Of a stretch of DNA of 64,000 nt, positions 31,358-41,320 are shown one piece after another. Origin of the DNA: Superficieibacter sp. 1612_C1. GTDB lineage: Bacteria; Pseudomonadota; Gammaproteobacteria; Enterobacterales; Enterobacteriaceae. The position numbers and the translations under genes were made by a program. Numbering within the stretch: position 1 is the first letter of the stretch; the number at the start of each line of letters is the position of its first letter. Location of the stretch: NCBI RefSeq assembly GCF_015234305.1, contig NZ_JADGMI010000001.1, positions 992,001-1,056,000 of the forward strand. Reading direction: 5' to 3'. The notes under the pieces were generated by a model, which made no database searches, was not told where the DNA came from, and saw only the letters and a list, made by a program, of their open reading frames with translations.

Positions 31358-32506
31358 TTAGCGGGCGACGCGTAAACCATTTTCTACACCGCGCGAGAAA
31401 ACCACCTGCCAGAGCTGAATATCCCGTGCACGAAACGCACCGGCGCAGGCATTCAGATAATAACTGAACATACGCTTAAAGCGTTCAGAGTAATTATCGG
31501 CAATTTCTGGCCATGAGGCTTCGAAACGTTCGTACCAGGCCATCAGCGTTTTGTCATAATCTGCGCCAAAATTGTGCCAGTCTTCCATGATAAAATGGGG
31601 TTCGCTGGCAATCGCAATATGTCGCACTGATGGCAGACAGCCGTTGGGGAAAATATATTTGTTTATCCACGGGTCGACGTTATTGTCGGTTTTTTTCGCC
31701 CCAATGGTGTGCAACAGAAACAGCCCGTCCGGCTTCAGATTACGATCCACGACGTCAAAATAGGTTTTGTAGTTTTTAGGGCCTACATGTTCAAACATGC
31801 CGACGGAGACGATACGGTCAAACTGGTCCCGCAGGTCGCGATAATCCTGAAGCAGGATTGTCACGTCAAGTCCCGCGCAGCGGGCCTGAGCGAGTTTCTG
31901 CTGCTCGGCAGAAATGGTCACGCCGGTCACGCTCACGTTGTAGTGTTTTGCCATCCATGAAGCCAGACCACCCCAGCCGCAGCCGATATCCAGCACGCGC
32001 ATGCCTGGCTCAAGCTGAAGTTTTTCGCAAATAAGCTGTAGCTTCGCCTGCTGAGCGTCGGCCAGATTATCAGCCTCTTTCCAGTAGCCGCAGGAATACT
32101 GCATATAAGGGTCAAGCATGCGGGTAAACAGATCGTTACCCAGATCGTAGTGCTCTTTGCCGACAATCCAGGCGCGCTTTTTACTTTGTAAGTTAATCAG
32201 GCGTGAGGCGGCGACACGAAACACATCTTTCAAATGGTGCGGTAACTGGTTATCCAGTCCGGCGCGCAGAACCCGGGTAAAAAATATATCCAGCCGGTCA
32301 CATTCCCACCAGCCATCCATATAACTTTCGCCTAAACCAAGCGAACCCTCCTGAAGCACGCGTTTAAAGAAATGCGGGTTTTTAACCCGTAAATCACAGG
32401 GAGCGGTACCGTTAATAGCAATACCTGCGCGGCTTAATAACTCATTGGTAATACGATACCAGTCGTCGTTCGGTATGCTAACGTCTTCTATACACGATGA
32501 ACTCAT
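31358..32506 (-). CDS. cfa: Cyclopropane-fatty-acyl-phospholipid synthase
   Basis: Methylenates double bonds of membrane phospholipid acyl chains with S-adenosylmethionine, giving acid resistance in stationary phase. The N-terminal lipid-binding domain precedes the methyltransferase domain, which has the SAM motif VLDIGCGWGG (171-180). Cys354 near the C-terminus (NACAGAFRARD) and Cys139 are at known active-site positions. The product has 382 residues, as in E. coli. The 291-base upstream gap should hold its promoters; I did not assign them. Confidence 0.98.
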   Translation of the reverse strand: MSSSCIEDVSIPNDDWYRITNELLSRAGIAINGTAPCDLRVKNPHFFKRVLQEGSLGLGESYMDGWWECDRLDIFFTRVLRAGLDNQLPHHLKDVFRVAASRLINLQSKKRAWIVGKEHYDLGNDLFTRMLDPYMQYSCGYWKEADNLADAQQAKLQLICEKLQLEPGMRVLDIGCGWGGLASWMAKHYNVSVTGVTISAEQQKLAQARCAGLDVTILLQDYRDLRDQFDRIVSVGMFEHVGPKNYKTYFDVVDRNLKPDGLFLLHTIGAKKTDNNVDPWINKYIFPNGCLPSVRHIAIASEPHFIMEDWHNFGADYDKTLMAWYERFEASWPEIADNYSERFKRMFSYYLNACAGAFRARDIQLWQVVFSRGVENGLRVAR

Positions 32507-32797
32507 AGCTTCTCCATCACGCGTATGTGATCAGAACCTTAAAACAGCGTAGATGCTATTTTGGTTTGTGAGAAATCTTACGGGAAATCCGTAAGCCTGC
32601 TATCCGACGTAGAAACAGAGGAAGGGAGAGGACCCTTGCCGAAATGCCGTCCATGGTAGAAACGGGTGAAATCCATCACCCGCTAAATAATACGCTTTTT
32701 ATCATAATAATATGGCAACGAAAACGAGTATAGGACGCTAAACTCGCTGATTCAACACAAAAATGTTAGCACCCTAACTAAATGGCTATTTATGAGG

Positions 32798-33994
32798 CTA
32801 CGCCCGACAGGTTTCTGCCGCCATTTTGTGCTGAGCAGCACGGCTCGCCACCAGTTGCATCCAGTAACCTGCACCCGCCAGTAGCACTGTGAACAACATC
32901 ACGCTGGTGGTGGTGAGAAGCGGTGTTTCCACCAGCCAGGAGACCACCAGGCTTGCCAGAAAGCACAACCCAAGCTGGAGGGTGTTCTGTAACGCGGCAG
33001 CCCGACCGGTCGCCTGAGGGAAAGGACGCAGGGCCTGCGCCACCACAATCGGGTAAATCGCGCCGTTCGCAATCGCCATCACACAGAAAGGGATTAACAG
33101 CGCCGTCAGCGAGCCGCCATCTAACAGGCCCGTCACCCAGGTTGTCACCACGCTGAAGGCGTATAGTCCCAGTAGCCATGGCAGTAACTGTTGTCCCTGC
33201 CATTTTTGCAGCGCCGCGCGACAGCCGTAGCCCCCTGCGAGGAATGCAATGGTCTGCGGGACATAGCTCAGGCCAATCGCCGCCGGACCGTAGCCCATTT
33301 CACTGAGGATAAAAGGTGATCCGGTGAGCCAGGCAAAGAAACTGGCCGAGCAGGCGGCATACATTAGCACATTGCCGAGATATAACCGTGAGCGCAGCAG
33401 CGTGGTAAAGGTCAGTTTCTCTCCGCTATTCGGTTTTCTATGCGCAACGGATCTCAGACGCAGCGCTGGCAGCATCAGGAGCAGAGTGATGGCAAATAAA
33501 GTGGCGAAAATAGCCTGCCAGTCAAAATGTGTCAGGATCCAGCTGCCGAGCAACGGTGCCAGGGCGGGGGAGAGTCCGACCAGCGGCATAATGGTGGCGA
33601 AAATCCGGTTAACGCGCTGGGCCGGATAATAGTCAGTCACCATCGCCTGCCAGGTCACGGCGGCAGCACAAACGCCCGTCGCCTGAACAAAACGCAATAC
33701 CAGCAGCATCGTGGCACTTTGCACCCACAGCATCCCCAGGCAGCCAACGGCAAAAATGGCCAGCCCGATGAGCAAAATGGGACGCCGTCCGAAGCGATCC
33801 GACAGCGGTCCCCAGACGAGCTGGGCCAGAGCGAAACCGGCCAGAAATAAACTCAGGCTGGCGCTGACCGCGGCGGCCGGGGAGTGAAGATCGTGCTGAA
33901 TTGCCGCAAACGCGGGTAAATACATATCAGTGGCCAGAAATCCCAGCACGCTTAGTCCGGCGAGCCAGACCAGAAAACCTTTTCCAGGCTGCAT
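32798..33994 (-). CDS. punC: Purine nucleoside MFS transporter PunC (YdhC)
   Basis: A twelve-helix major facilitator of the Bcr/CflA drug-transporter subfamily; E. coli YdhC is reported as PunC, a purine nucleoside transporter controlled by PunR. The start [18 protein letters not shown] matches E. coli and gives 398 residues, with AAGAGA upstream. Motif [14 protein letters not shown] lies in the loop after helix 2. It is divergent from its likely regulator punR. Confidence 0.9.
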   Translation of the reverse strand: MQPGKGFLVWLAGLSVLGFLATDMYLPAFAAIQHDLHSPAAAVSASLSLFLAGFALAQLVWGPLSDRFGRRPILLIGLAIFAVGCLGMLWVQSATMLLVLRFVQATGVCAAAVTWQAMVTDYYPAQRVNRIFATIMPLVGLSPALAPLLGSWILTHFDWQAIFATLFAITLLLMLPALRLRSVAHRKPNSGEKLTFTTLLRSRLYLGNVLMYAACSASFFAWLTGSPFILSEMGYGPAAIGLSYVPQTIAFLAGGYGCRAALQKWQGQQLLPWLLGLYAFSVVTTWVTGLLDGGSLTALLIPFCVMAIANGAIYPIVVAQALRPFPQATGRAAALQNTLQLGLCFLASLVVSWLVETPLLTTTSVMLFTVLLAGAGYWMQLVASRAAQHKMAAETCRA

Positions 33995-34105
33995 ATACAT
34001 TCTCTTTTTAGAAGCAGGTGACAGGCGCAAGAGTGTAGGCAGTGCATTCAGCGTTGTGAAACGCTAATATTTGCGTAATGACATCAAAAAATTTGCAGGC
34101 AGAAA

Positions 34106-35035
34106 ATGTGGTCAGAATATTCTCTCGAAGTGATTGATGCGGTTGCCCGCAACGGCAGCTTTAGCGCGGCGGCGCAGGAGCTGCATCGTGTCCCGTCAGC
34201 GATCAGTTACACCGTGCGTCAGATGGAAGAGTGGCTGGGTGTGCCGCTGTTTGAGCGGCGGCATCGCGATGTGGAGTTAACCCCGGCGGGCAATTGGTTT
34301 TTAAAAGAAGGACGCACTGTTATCAAAAAAATGCTGATCACCCGTCAGCAGTGTCAGCAAATCGCGAATGGCTGGCGCAGTCAGCTCCCCATTGCCGTTG
34401 ATAACATCGTCAGGCCCGAGCGTACCCGGCAAATGATTGTCGATTTCTATCGCCATTTTCCTGACGTCGAGCTGATTGTTTTTCAGGAAGTCTTTAACGG
34501 CGTGTGGGATGCGCTGGCCGATGGACGGGTTGAACTGGCCATCGGCGCAACCCAGGCTATCCCGGTCGGGGGGCGCTACGCGTTTCGGGATATGGGGATG
34601 CTGAGCTGGAATTGCGTTGTCGCCTGCGATCATCCCCTGGCAAAACAGCCGGGGCCGTTAAGCGATGATGAATTACGCAACTGGCCTTCACTGGTTCGCG
34701 AGGATACCTCACGTTCGTTGCCAAAACGCACGACGTGGCTGCTGGACAATCAAAAGCGGGTCGTGGTGCCGGATTGGGAGTCATCGGCGACCTGCATCTC
34801 GGCGGGTCTGTGTGCGGCGATGGTGCCTTCACATTTTGCCCGGCCATGGACCGATTCAGGCGACTGGACAGCGCTGGTCCTTGAGAACCCGTTTCCTGAT
34901 GCGGCCTGCTGCTTAACCTGGCAGCAGAGCGATATCTCACCTGCACTGGGATGGCTGCTGGAGTATTTGGGGGATAGCGATACGCTGAATAGAGAGTGGC
35001 TGCGGGACCCGGAAGAAACGGCTCCCGCAGATTAA
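34106..35035 (+). CDS. punR: LysR-type regulator PunR (YdhB)
   Basis: A 309-residue LysR-family activator. The N-terminal winged helix-turn-helix occupies about residues 1-60, with ARNGSFSAAAQELHRVPSAI as the recognition region, followed by a coiled-coil linker and a periplasmic-binding-type effector domain. In E. coli the homologue activates punC in response to adenosine-type nucleosides. The divergent spacer of 111 bases is the probable operator region. It converges on purR, whose stop is one base beyond. Confidence 0.9.
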   Translation: MWSEYSLEVIDAVARNGSFSAAAQELHRVPSAISYTVRQMEEWLGVPLFERRHRDVELTPAGNWFLKEGRTVIKKMLITRQQCQQIANGWRSQLPIAVDNIVRPERTRQMIVDFYRHFPDVELIVFQEVFNGVWDALADGRVELAIGATQAIPVGGRYAFRDMGMLSWNCVVACDHPLAKQPGPLSDDELRNWPSLVREDTSRSLPKRTTWLLDNQKRVVVPDWESSATCISAGLCAAMVPSHFARPWTDSGDWTALVLENPFPDAACCLTWQQSDISPALGWLLEYLGDSDTLNREWLRDPEETAPAD

Positions 35036-35036
35036 C

Positions 35037-36062
35037 TTAACGGCGGTAGTCGACGAACGGACCGTCGGCTACCGAGCGGCGTTCAATCAGGCGAGGGTGT
35101 ACCTCAATGGATTTTGATTCAACGCGCTTATTCACAATGCGATCCAGCAGCGTATTAAACGCGGCTTCGCCGAGGGAATCTTTCGGCTGGTGGATAGTGG
35201 TCAGCGCTGGCGTAAAGAAACGCGCATTGCGCACGTTATCGTAGCCAATCACTGAAATATCCTGCGGCACGCGCAGGCCCATCTCATCGGCTGCACATAA
35301 CGCCCCCATCGCCATGATATCGCCCCCGCAGAAGACGGCGGTCGGGCGCTGGGACTGATTAAGGATCTGTTGCATCGCCTGATAGCCGGATTCCGGTTCG
35401 AAATCACCCTGCACGATCCACTGCTCGGGAATAGCGACCTGAATTTCTTCCATCGCTTTCATAAAACCGGCCAGTCGCCCGGCCCCGGTATTACGCTCCA
35501 GCGGGCCTGGAATAATACCGATATCACGATGGCCGCGTTCAATCAGATAACGCCCGGCCATATAGCCACCTTTAAAGGCATTATCAATCACCGAGTCGGT
35601 AAAGTCCGCTTTCGATTCGCCCCAGTCCATCACCACCATCGGAATGTGACGATACTCTTCGAGCATGCTTAATAGCGATTCTGGATATTCAGAACACATG
35701 ACCAGCAGGCCATCGACGCGTTTTTGCGCCATCATCGACAAATAGGCGCGCTGCTTTTCAATATCGTTCCACGCGTTGCCGAGGATCAGGGTATAGCCTT
35801 TCTGGAAGCAGCTTTTTTCAACCGCTTCGATAATTTCGGCAAAATAGGCCGCTTCGCTGCTGGTCGCCAGCAGGCCAATCGACTTGGTATGATTAACCTT
35901 CAGGCTACGAGCAACCGCGCTTGGAGAATAGTGAAGTTCTTTTATTGCCGCCCACACTGCATTACGCGTATCTTCAGCAACAAAACGGGTTTTGTTGATA
36001 ACGTGTGACACAGTTGTAGTGGAAACGTTTGCGCGTTTCGCGACATCTTTAATTGTTGCCAT
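35037..36062 (-). CDS. purR: Purine repressor PurR
   Basis: A LacI-family repressor of purine synthesis genes, active with hypoxanthine or guanine bound. The N-terminal helix-turn-helix [20 protein letters not shown] and the hinge helix around [10 protein letters not shown] are intact, followed by the sugar-binding-like core. The product has 341 residues, as in E. coli. Two Pur boxes, one upstream and one inside the 5' coding region, indicate autoregulation. Confidence 0.98.
   Translation of the reverse strand: MATIKDVAKRANVSTTTVSHVINKTRFVAEDTRNAVWAAIKELHYSPSAVARSLKVNHTKSIGLLATSSEAAYFAEIIEAVEKSCFQKGYTLILGNAWNDIEKQRAYLSMMAQKRVDGLLVMCSEYPESLLSMLEEYRHIPMVVMDWGESKADFTDSVIDNAFKGGYMAGRYLIERGHRDIGIIPGPLERNTGAGRLAGFMKAMEEIQVAIPEQWIVQGDFEPESGYQAMQQILNQSQRPTAVFCGGDIMAMGALCAADEMGLRVPQDISVIGYDNVRNARFFTPALTTIHQPKDSLGEAAFNTLLDRIVNKRVESKSIEVHPRLIERRSVADGPFVDYRR
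36019..36034 (-). promoter_or_regulatory. PurR operator inside purR (O2-like)
   Basis: GTGGAAACGTTTGCGC matches 12 of 16 Pur box positions around the AAACGTTT core, within codons 10-15 of purR. E. coli purR has a comparable intragenic operator. Confidence 0.75.
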
Positions 36063-36105
36063 TACATCTTACTCCGGACCCTGGCCTGAACGCCTGCAAA
36101 TGGGA

Positions 36106-36121
36106 GGGTAAACGTTTGCCT
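36106..36121 (-). promoter_or_regulatory. PurR operator upstream of purR (O1-like)
   Basis: GGGTAAACGTTTGCCT matches 12 of 16 Pur box positions and lies about 45 bases before the start codon, within the leader or promoter. Confidence 0.78.
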
Positions 36122-36360
36122 TCACACACCCCTGGCGCAATTTTGTGAGCATTGCTTTAGGTCAGGAAAACGACACAGAACGTCAGGTGGGGGTCAATGG
36201 CTGGTACGCTTATAATTAAGCGTGGAATTTTGGCCGATCCTGATGAAAAGGGAAAGAGAAAAAATGTATATCAATCTAAATCCTGCAAGATTTTCGTCCT
36301 TAAGTATGTAAAAATGAACAGGCTCACTTTTCACAGGGTCATAACAAGGAGTAAAAATTG

Positions 36361-36450
36361 ATGAGTGTCGATCTTAAGTTTTCTCTGGTAACGACCATTA
36401 TTGTGCTGGGTTTGATCGTCGCCAGCGCGTTGGTTGCCGTACTGCATTGA
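36361..36450 (+). CDS. cydH: CydH (YnhF), small subunit of cytochrome bd-I oxidase
   Basis: A 29-residue single-helix membrane protein starting MSVDLKFSLVTTIIVLGLIV, nearly identical to E. coli YnhF/CydH, which was found as an accessory subunit in cytochrome bd-I structures. AAGGAG lies 9 bases before the ATG. It is unlinked to cydABX, as in E. coli, and sits between purR and ydhP. It is shorter than usual ORF cut-offs and easily missed. Confidence 0.92.
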   Translation: MSVDLKFSLVTTIIVLGLIVASALVAVLH

Positions 36451-36457
36451 TTTATCC

Positions 36458-36477
36458 GAGGGAGAGTCTTCTCCCTC
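36458..36477 (+). terminator. Hairpin after cydH
   Basis: GAGGGAGA and TCTCCCTC form a perfect 8-bp stem with a 4-base loop. A T run is lacking, so termination strength is uncertain. Confidence 0.6.
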
Positions 36478-36616
36478 ACGCCCCTTCTGTCGATTTTGCA
36501 CTTATCAGCAAAACTCTTTTGCATTTTGCCTTACTTTTGTTTTTTTGTGATTAATGTCATGCTTTTGACTTCTTTGCGTCGTGTCGTGGTGATGTCGGCC
36601 AAAACGGAGTCTGTTC

Positions 36617-37783
36617 ATGAAAGTTAATTTTCCCCTGCTGGCGCTGGCTATCGGTGCGTTTGGGATCGGCACCACTGAGTTTTCTCCGATGGGGTTATTG
36701 CCCACGATTGCCAAAGGGGTGGATGTTTCTATTCCAACTGCCGGTATGCTCATCAGCGCCTATGCGATAGGGGTGATGGTGGGTGCGCCGATCATGACGC
36801 TTCTGCTCTCCCATCGCGCCCGGCGTAACGCGCTGATTTTTCTGATGGCGATTTTTACCCTCGGCAATGTGCTTTCTGCCATCGCGCCAGATTACACCAC
36901 CCTGATGCTTTCCCGTATTGTCACCAGCCTTAACCACGGGGCGTTTTTTGGTCTGGGGTCAGTGGTTGCCGCAAGCGTGGTGCCAAAACATAAACAGGCC
37001 AGCGCCGTCGCGACCATGTTTATGGGACTCACCATTGCCAACATCGGCGGCGTTCCGGCGGCGACCTGGCTGGGTGAAGCGATTGGCTGGCGGATGTCCT
37101 TTTTTGCAACTGCGGGTCTGGGGGTTATTGCCATGCTGAGCCTGTGGTTCTCGCTACCGAAGGGCAGTGCAGGAGAGCGACCCAACGTGCGGCAGGAACT
37201 GACGGTGCTGATGCGCCCGCAGGTCCTTAGCGCGCTGCTGACGACCGTGCTGGGGGCAGGGGCGATGTTTACCCTCTACACCTATATCGCTCCGGTTCTG
37301 CACAGCCTGTCTGCCGCGACGCCGCTCTTTGTCACCGCGATGCTGGTACTGGTTGGGATTGGGTTCTCCATCGGCAATTATCTTGGCGGTAAGTTTGCCG
37401 ATCGGTCAGTGAATGCCACGTTGAAAGGTTTTCTGCTGCTGTTAATCGCGATCATGCTGGCGATCCCGCTGCTGGCGCGCAATGAGTTTGGCACGGCGTT
37501 CAGTATGCTGGTATGGGGTGCCGCGACATTTGCCGTGGTTCCACCGCTGCAAATGCGCGTCATGCGCGTGGCCAGCGAAGCGCCGGGCTTATCATCGTCG
37601 GTGAATATAGGGGCGTTTAATCTCGGCAATGCTTTGGGAGCGATGGCTGGTGGAGCGGTGATCTCCGGCGGGCTGGGCTATAGCTTTGTTCCGGTAATGG
37701 GAGCGATCATTGCGGGTCTGGCACTGCTGGTGGTGTTCTTTTCAGCCCGCCAGCCCACGCGTGAGGTCTGCGCCAGCCGTTAA
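36617..37783 (+). CDS. ydhP: YdhP, MFS transporter (DHA1/arabinose-efflux type)
   Basis: A 388-residue inner-membrane carrier with twelve predicted helices. The opening FPLLALAIGAFGIGTTEFSP is the signature of the AraJ/YdhP group of sugar or drug efflux proteins. The substrate is not known. It converges on sodB. Confidence 0.88.
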   Translation: MKVNFPLLALAIGAFGIGTTEFSPMGLLPTIAKGVDVSIPTAGMLISAYAIGVMVGAPIMTLLLSHRARRNALIFLMAIFTLGNVLSAIAPDYTTLMLSRIVTSLNHGAFFGLGSVVAASVVPKHKQASAVATMFMGLTIANIGGVPAATWLGEAIGWRMSFFATAGLGVIAMLSLWFSLPKGSAGERPNVRQELTVLMRPQVLSALLTTVLGAGAMFTLYTYIAPVLHSLSAATPLFVTAMLVLVGIGFSIGNYLGGKFADRSVNATLKGFLLLLIAIMLAIPLLARNEFGTAFSMLVWGAATFAVVPPLQMRVMRVASEAPGLSSSVNIGAFNLGNALGAMAGGAVISGGLGYSFVPVMGAIIAGLALLVVFFSARQPTREVCASR

Positions 37784-37789
37784 GCGATA

Positions 37790-37815
37790 GCGCAGAAGGC
37801 AAACGCCTTCTGCGC
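37790..37815. terminator. Hairpin between ydhP and sodB
   Basis: GCGCAGAAGGC and GCCTTCTGCGC form a perfect 11-bp stem around AAAC between convergent genes. T runs are short. Confidence 0.75.
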
Positions 37816-37821
37816 ATTGAC

Positions 37822-38403
37822 TCAGGCTGCCAGGTTTTGTGCCACAAACGGCCAGTTAACCAGCGCCCAGAAATGCTCCAGATAACCCGGACGGGCATTA
37901 CGGTAGTCAATATAGTAAGCGTGTTCCCAGACATCCACGGTCAGCAACGGTGTGTCACTGGTGGTCAGCGGCGTGCCGGCGTTAGACGTTGACACAATCG
38001 CCAGACTGCCGTCCGCTTTTTTGACCAGCCACGTCCAGCCAGAACCAAAGTTCTTGATTGCCGCATCGGTAAACTGCTTTTTAAATGCCTCGACGCTGCC
38101 AAAGCTATGGCTGAGCGCATCTGCCAGTTCACCCGCAGGTTCACCACCGGCAGCGGGGGCCAGGCAGTTCCAGTAAAACGTATGGTTCCACACCTGAGCC
38201 GCATTATTAAACATGCCGCCTTCAGAGCCGCGAACGATCTCTTCCAGCGATTTATTTTCCCAGTCCGTATCTTTGATGAGCGCGTTGAGATTGGTGACGT
38301 AGGTCTGATGATGTTTGCCGTGATGATAAGCGAGGGTTTCCGCGGAAATATGCGGTTCCAGCGCGTCTTGTGCATATGGTAATGCAGGTAATTCGAACGA
38401 CAT
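37822..38403 (-). CDS. sodB: Iron superoxide dismutase
   Basis: Cytoplasmic dismutase that converts superoxide to oxygen and hydrogen peroxide. The 193-residue product has the metal ligands His27, His74, Asp157 and His161 at the E. coli positions, and the [14 protein letters not shown] signature of the Fe enzyme. In E. coli it is repressed by the RyhB RNA under iron limitation; RyhB is outside this window. Confidence 0.98.
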   Translation of the reverse strand: MSFELPALPYAQDALEPHISAETLAYHHGKHHQTYVTNLNALIKDTDWENKSLEEIVRGSEGGMFNNAAQVWNHTFYWNCLAPAAGGEPAGELADALSHSFGSVEAFKKQFTDAAIKNFGSGWTWLVKKADGSLAIVSTSNAGTPLTTSDTPLLTVDVWEHAYYIDYRNARPGYLEHFWALVNWPFVAQNLAA

Positions 38404-38492
38404 TGCGATACTCCTTTTTTATTTTGATAACTTAATATCCACATAGTAAGCATGGATATATTAACAAAATAATGGAGGCGTAACAAAGGCAT

Positions 38493-38516
38493 ATCCTGCT
38501 GCGTGAGCAGCAGGAT
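38493..38516 (-). terminator. Hairpin after mepH
   Basis: ATCCTGCTGC and GCAGCAGGAT form a perfect 10-bp stem with a GTGA/TCAC loop; the downstream T content is modest. Confidence 0.7.
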
Positions 38517-38521
38517 AGCGA

Positions 38522-39331
38522 TTAGCGGATGGTTTTGGGCGTCATTACCCGGCGCGCCCCAACGTAGTGGCGTACCCAGTAATCTTCACTCAACGATGAG
38601 ATTTGGATATCCTGGCCGCTGCGCGGAGACTGAATAAATTTACCGTTGCCAACGTAAACGCCGACGTGATCGGCGGTGCCGCGTCCCTGAGTACGGAAGA
38701 AGACCAGATCGCCGCTTTCGAGGCTGCTGCGCTCAATCGGTGCGGCATCACGCAGATGATACATTTCGTTCGCCGTGCGCGGGATGGGGATCTTGACCAG
38801 ATCTTTATACGCGTAATAAACCAGACCGCTGCAATCAAATCCGGTACGCGGTGACGAACCGCCCCAGTGATAGGGTTTGCCAATCTGATTCATTAACTTG
38901 GACATCGCCGTTTTCTGCGCTTTCTGCATACGGACCTTGTGAACTTCACTCAACGCCAGCGGTTTGGCAGAGGCATTGAGGCATTTATTCTTGTAACCTT
39001 TACGCACCGTACATTTTTTATCTGCCAGTTTTACGGCAGCCGTTTTGGTGGGTTTGGTTTTATCACGTCTGGATTTACTGGCGGTGAGGGTCGTTTTGGT
39101 TTTCGTTTTGCTGGTACTTTTACTGGATTTCGTCGCTGTTTTATTGACGGTCTTGCTGGTTTTTTTACTGGACGTCTTACTTTTCGTTTTTTGTTCTGAG
39201 GCTTTTGCCAGATGCGTTTTCTGTATGGCAGACGCTCTCGTCTGCTCAGAAGCCTGAGCAAGTGGTGAAAAAGCAAGCGATGTAAACAGTAAAGCACAGA
39301 GCGTGATCGAGACTTTATTTATCCGCGCCAC
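38522..39331 (-). CDS. mepH: Peptidoglycan D,D-endopeptidase MepH
   Basis: A periplasmic NlpC/P60 enzyme that cuts 4-3 cross-links to allow wall growth. I choose the GTG at 39331: it is preceded by AGGGG and gives the E. coli-like start followed by ARINKVSITLC. The product is 269 residues. A signal peptide covers about 1-28 (ending AQA-S), a Lys/Ser/Thr-rich linker about 45-105, and the catalytic domain has Cys167 (FDCSGL) and His222 (ADHVGV). Confidence 0.92.
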   Translation of the reverse strand: MARINKVSITLCALLFTSLAFSPLAQASEQTRASAIQKTHLAKASEQKTKSKTSSKKTSKTVNKTATKSSKSTSKTKTKTTLTASKSRRDKTKPTKTAAVKLADKKCTVRKGYKNKCLNASAKPLALSEVHKVRMQKAQKTAMSKLMNQIGKPYHWGGSSPRTGFDCSGLVYYAYKDLVKIPIPRTANEMYHLRDAAPIERSSLESGDLVFFRTQGRGTADHVGVYVGNGKFIQSPRSGQDIQISSLSEDYWVRHYVGARRVMTPKTIR

Positions 39332-39674
39332 TGAGCATTCCCCTGGTTCGGGCAGGCATGAAGAGATGCCTGCGCATGATGATGACAAAAAGCCAGTCGA
39401 TTCTAATGCATAAAAAGCCTGAAAGTTAATAGTCTTTTTGCATCTAAAATACTGATTCGTTACCGAGCGCAAAAAAAATCACCCGTTGGCGGGCAAACTG
39501 CGCACAATTTGTGCGATTAATTTGTGTCATCAATAATAAAACGGTATTGATAAAGCATCTTTTGGCTTCAGACGATAGAATAATAGCGAGTGAATAAAAT
39601 GTTATTTTCGGTCCAGGGCCTGAAACGCTACAATGACAGACTACTGCCGTAAAAGAAGTTAAGGAAGCATGACA
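39332..39674. other. mepH-grxD divergent region
   Basis: 343 AT-rich bases between divergent genes. They must contain both promoters. I see no ORF, repeat or strong operator. An ATTTGTGCGATTAATTTGTG stretch near 39508-39527 is noted without assignment. Confidence 0.5.
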
Positions 39675-40022
39675 ATGAGTACGACAATTGAAAAAATTCA
39701 GCGTCAGATCGCTGAAAACCCGATCCTGCTGTACATGAAAGGCTCACCGAAATTACCGAGCTGTGGTTTCTCTGCTCAGGCCGTGCAGGCGCTCTCCGCC
39801 TGTGGCGAGCGTTTTGCCTATGTTGATATCCTGCAAAATCCGGATATCCGCGCAGAATTGCCGCAGTACGCGAACTGGCCGACCTTCCCACAGCTGTGGG
39901 TGGATGGTGAACTGGTTGGCGGCTGCGACATCATTATTGAGATGTATCAGCGCGGCGAGTTGCAGTCACTGATCAAAGAGACTGCCGCCAAACACGCGAC
40001 TGACGGCACCGACGCTCAGTAA
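39675..40022 (+). CDS. grxD: Monothiol glutaredoxin GrxD
   Basis: A CGFS-type glutaredoxin (Grx4) that carries [2Fe-2S] clusters with BolA or A-type proteins. The active-site CGFS lies at residues 30-33 and the WPTFPQLWVDGELVGGCDI segment completes the glutathione site. The start two codons inside the longest frame gives 115 residues, as in E. coli; the site AAGGAAG fits it. Confidence 0.97.
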   Translation: MSTTIEKIQRQIAENPILLYMKGSPKLPSCGFSAQAVQALSACGERFAYVDILQNPDIRAELPQYANWPTFPQLWVDGELVGGCDIIIEMYQRGELQSLIKETAAKHATDGTDAQ

Positions 40023-40037
40023 GCTACCGGCAAAAAC

Positions 40038-40066
40038 AAAAAAGCGACTCATGAGTCGCTTTTTTT
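40038..40066. terminator. Bidirectional terminator between grxD and rnt
   Basis: AAAAAAGCGACTC and GAGTCGCTTTTTTT pair around AT, with A and T runs on both sides. Confidence 0.92.
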
Positions 40067-40070
40067 ATCG

Positions 40071-40718
40071 CTATTGTTCGCTCGCGACGGGCAGCGGCCA
40101 GCCGCCAAGGCGTTTCCAGCGATTCACGATTTCGCAAAACAGCAGCGCGGTTTGTTCCGTGTCATACAGGGCGGAATGTGCCTGCGTACTGTCGAAATCA
40201 AGCCCGGCGGTAGCGCAGGCTTTGGACAGGACCGTTTGCCCGAGTGCCAGCCCGCTTAACGAGGCGGTGTCGAAGGTGACGAAAGGGTGGAACGGGTTAC
40301 GCTTCAGCGATGCACGCTCGGCAGCGGCCATCATAAAGCTATGGTCGAAGGTCGCATTGTGCGCCACCATAATCGCCCGGTTACAACCCTGATCTTTAAT
40401 GCCTTTACGCACCGCTTTGAAAATTGCATGCAGAGCGTCATGTTCGCTGACGGCTCCGCGCAGCGGATTGGTGGGATCGATACCGTTAAATGCCAGCGCT
40501 TCAGGCTGTAAATTTGCCCCTTCAAAAGGCTCAACGTGAAAATGCAGCGTCGTGTCCGGCATCAGCCAACCGTGTTCATCCATTTTCAGGGTAATAGCAG
40601 CGACTTCGAGTAGCGCATCCGTTTTGGCGTTGAATCCAGCCGTTTCAACATCAATGACGACAGGATAAAAACCACGAAAACGGTCGCACAGACCAGTCAG
40701 TTGAGCGTTATCGGACAT
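40071..40718 (-). CDS. rnt: Ribonuclease T
   Basis: A DEDDh 3'-5' exoribonuclease that trims tRNA CCA ends and matures 5S and 23S rRNA. The product has 215 residues, the E. coli length. Exo I motif DVETAGF has Asp23 and Glu25; Exo II is in [11 protein letters not shown]; Exo III is [12 protein letters not shown] with the catalytic His and Asp. Confidence 0.97.
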   Translation of the reverse strand: MSDNAQLTGLCDRFRGFYPVVIDVETAGFNAKTDALLEVAAITLKMDEHGWLMPDTTLHFHVEPFEGANLQPEALAFNGIDPTNPLRGAVSEHDALHAIFKAVRKGIKDQGCNRAIMVAHNATFDHSFMMAAAERASLKRNPFHPFVTFDTASLSGLALGQTVLSKACATAGLDFDSTQAHSALYDTEQTALLFCEIVNRWKRLGGWPLPVASEQ

Positions 40719-40794
40719 CAGTATCTCTTAGTAGAAAAAAGTAGCGCGCATTATGGCAAATTTTGCCCGGCGTTGCAGTATGCGAAGAGAAAAG

Positions 40795-40816
40795 GGTGGG
40801 CCAGAACAGGCCCACC
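40795..40816 (-). terminator. Terminator after gloA
   Basis: GGTGGGCC and GGCCCACC form a perfect 8-bp stem with a 6-base loop, followed on the minus strand by CTTTTTCTCTT. It closes the nemR-nemA-gloA operon. Confidence 0.85.
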
Positions 40817-40821
40817 GGCAA

Positions 40822-41229
40822 TTAATCGCCCAGACCTTTACCTGCGTCTTTGGCTTCAATCAGCTCAATTTTGTATCCATCAGGATCTTCCACAAAGGCG
40901 ATCACGGTCGTACCGCCTTTAACCGGACCCGCTTCACGCGTTACGTTACCGCCGTTCTGGCGAATTTTTTCGCAGGCTTCAGCGGCATTATCAACGCTTA
41001 GCGCAATATGACCGTAAGCGGTTCCCAGATCGTAACGGTCGGTGCCCCAGTTATAGGTCAGCTCAATCACCGCCTCTTCGCTTTCCGGGCCGTAACCGAC
41101 GAAGGCGAGGGAGTATTTATATTCCGGGTTTTCGCTGGTACGCAGCAGCGACATGCCAAGGACGTTGGTGTAGAAATCGATAGAGCGTTGCAGGTCGCCC
41201 ACACGGAGCATAGTGTGAAGTAAGCGCAT
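40822..41229 (-). CDS. gloA: Lactoylglutathione lyase (glyoxalase I)
   Basis: Isomerises the hemithioacetal of methylglyoxal and glutathione to S-lactoylglutathione. The 135-residue product has the Ni ligands His5, Glu56, His74 and Glu122 at the E. coli positions. It is third in the nemR-nemA-gloA order, so electrophiles sensed by NemR should raise its expression. Confidence 0.98.
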   Translation of the reverse strand: MRLLHTMLRVGDLQRSIDFYTNVLGMSLLRTSENPEYKYSLAFVGYGPESEEAVIELTYNWGTDRYDLGTAYGHIALSVDNAAEACEKIRQNGGNVTREAGPVKGGTTVIAFVEDPDGYKIELIEAKDAGKGLGD

Positions 41230-41320
41230 CTCATCCTCTCAGTTAAAAGTTTGTCTTTTCATTTCAATCAGAAACGTTGTTTTAGTATAGCGGCGGATCC
41301 TTGCCGCTATCAATGCAGGA

